Source: Schlesneria sp. DSM 10557
GTDB lineage: Bacteria; Planctomycetota; Planctomycetia; Planctomycetales; Planctomycetaceae
Reading direction: 5' to 3'
Length of the DNA: 64,000 bases
NCBI RefSeq assembly: GCF_041860085.1
Contig: NZ_CP124747.1
Coordinates: 3,472,001-3,536,000 of the forward strand
The notes below the pieces were generated by a model, which was given only the letters and a program-made list of their open reading frames with translations, was not told the origin of the DNA and made no database searches. This document shows positions 63,346 to 64,000 of this stretch, one piece after another (positions within the stretch are counted from its first letter, which is position 1; every line of letters begins with the position of its first letter). The position numbers were made by a program, and so were the translations under genes.

Positions 63346-63873
63346 ATGCTCGAAACCAATCCCCCCGACCTGGAACATCCAGCCCGGATTCCTGTGGAAA
63401 CACTGCTACGGGACTGCGATGTCCGCCACGAACGGCGACGAGGCCCGGGAGGACAGCATCGGAACAAGACCGAATCCGCCGTGGTCATTCGACATCGGCC
63501 GACGGGAATTGAGGGCCAGGCGGCCGAACGACGAAGCCAGTTCGATAATCACCGCAATGCGGTCAAACGGCTGCGGCTGAATCTCGCTTTAGCCGTCCGA
63601 ACCCATGCACTGGCGGAAGCTGCACCGACGGAATTGTGGCGGTCACGGTGCGCCGGCGGACGAATTGGAATCAACGAAGAACACGAAGATTTTCCGAAGG
63701 TTCTGGCGGAAGCCATGGACGTCCTCAACGCTCGAAACAGCCATCTCCACGGTTCGGCCGAACAACTGGGGTGTACTCCGTCCCAATTGATTAAGCTGCT
63801 GAAGAAGGAGCCCCGCGCGTTCCTGTGGCTGAATGAGTCCCGCCGCAGGCATGGCCTGTCTCAGCTCGACTAG
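63346..63873 (+). CDS. Peptide chain release factor-like protein (GGQ domain)
   Basis: 175 residues. The RF-1 type GGQ loop, GPGGQHRNKTESAV, has the GGQ at 35-37, which triggers peptidyl-tRNA hydrolysis. The codon-recognition domain of RF1/RF2 is absent, as in ArfB, PrfH and C12orf65. The tail after the loop is longer than ArfB, with an Ala-rich helix (LNLALAVRTHALAEAAPT) and a basic end. It is probably a ribosome rescue factor or an unusual RF-like protein. The start at 63346 has AAGG ten bases upstream. The last 130 bases of the window show no gene. Confidence 0.8.
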   Translation: MLETNPPDLEHPARIPVETLLRDCDVRHERRRGPGGQHRNKTESAVVIRHRPTGIEGQAAERRSQFDNHRNAVKRLRLNLALAVRTHALAEAAPTELWRSRCAGGRIGINEEHEDFPKVLAEAMDVLNARNSHLHGSAEQLGCTPSQLIKLLKKEPRAFLWLNESRRRHGLSQLD

Positions 63874-64000
63874 ACGACACGGGCCAATCGCCCCCGCAAC
63901 CCCCGGTCGTCCAGCAACCTGGTGGCCTGCCGAGTCCCCCAAGTTCTCGAGCCCCCCAGCCCGAGCCACCCGAGCCCCATCGTAAGAGGAACTCCGATTG

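Noticed and set aside
1-64000. tRNA, rRNA, CRISPR arrays, insertion sequences or phage genes
   Set aside because: None was recognised by eye. A covariance-model search for tRNA genes was not possible and would be decisive.

Overview
The window reads as a piece of chromosome from a planctomycete (Planctomycetota, Planctomycetales type). The evidence is the gene content: two DUF1559 prepilin-like proteins, two DUF1501 Tat proteins, two DUF1549/DUF1553 (PSD1) proteins, two Hanks-type Ser/Thr kinases, DUF1080, FG-GAP, EF-hand and PPC-type secreted proteins, and two PIG-L deacetylases. All are typical planctomycete families. Genes are dense, GC-rich and free of visible phage, insertion sequences, CRISPR arrays, rRNA or tRNA genes. 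A murD gene is present, consistent with a peptidoglycan wall.

Layout. 1-3354: an ExeA-type ATPase cut by the window edge with a small membrane partner, a Nif3-family protein, KduD and a small membrane protein, all on the minus strand. 3700-10878: DUF1501 protein, secreted PIG-L deacetylase, CstA transporter, haem-motif PSD1 protein. 10983-17458: sugar-phosphate genes (phosphohexomutase, GDP-mannose pyrophosphorylase) and a tightly overlapping minus-strand operon bshB1-like/HAD/murD, then a small lipoprotein. 18232-22401: DUF1559, a Cys-rich secreted protein and a transmembrane kinase. 22799-27804: PSD1, DUF1501 and an EF-hand protein in one direction. 28298-37029: RDD protein, phasin-like protein, beta-propeller, DUF1080, FG-GAP protein, then a STAS protein and a kinase fused to a degenerate receiver domain. 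37216-42258: an isoleucyl-tRNA synthetase with an altered HIGH motif and a XylR/AraC-type regulator. 42807-48728: DUF1559 followed by a tightly packed ExbB/MotA-like, DUF2149 and CobN-like trio. 49021-63873: CDF transporter, LRR lipoprotein, LarA-like protein overlapping a cysteine desulfurase, TIM-barrel epimerase, RimI, ArgC, PPC protein, truncated RecQ, GlcE-like protein and a GGQ release-factor-like protein.

The strongest candidate for an under-described system is the 43860-48728 trio. A large CobN/HmuS-type chelatase carries predicted membrane anchors at both ends. It is encoded in an overlapping operon with an ExbB-like channel and a DUF2149 protein whose membrane helix starts with an Asp placed like that of ExbD. 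This suggests a proton-motive-force-linked tetrapyrrole chelatase or dechelatase. Other notable points are the GxHH (swapped HxGH) motif of IleRS, the pseudo-receiver kinase next to a STAS protein, the LarA-like/cysteine desulfurase overlap, a RecQ without its zinc-site cysteines, and several strong inverted repeats. All calls are by reading the translated sequence; no database search was run.
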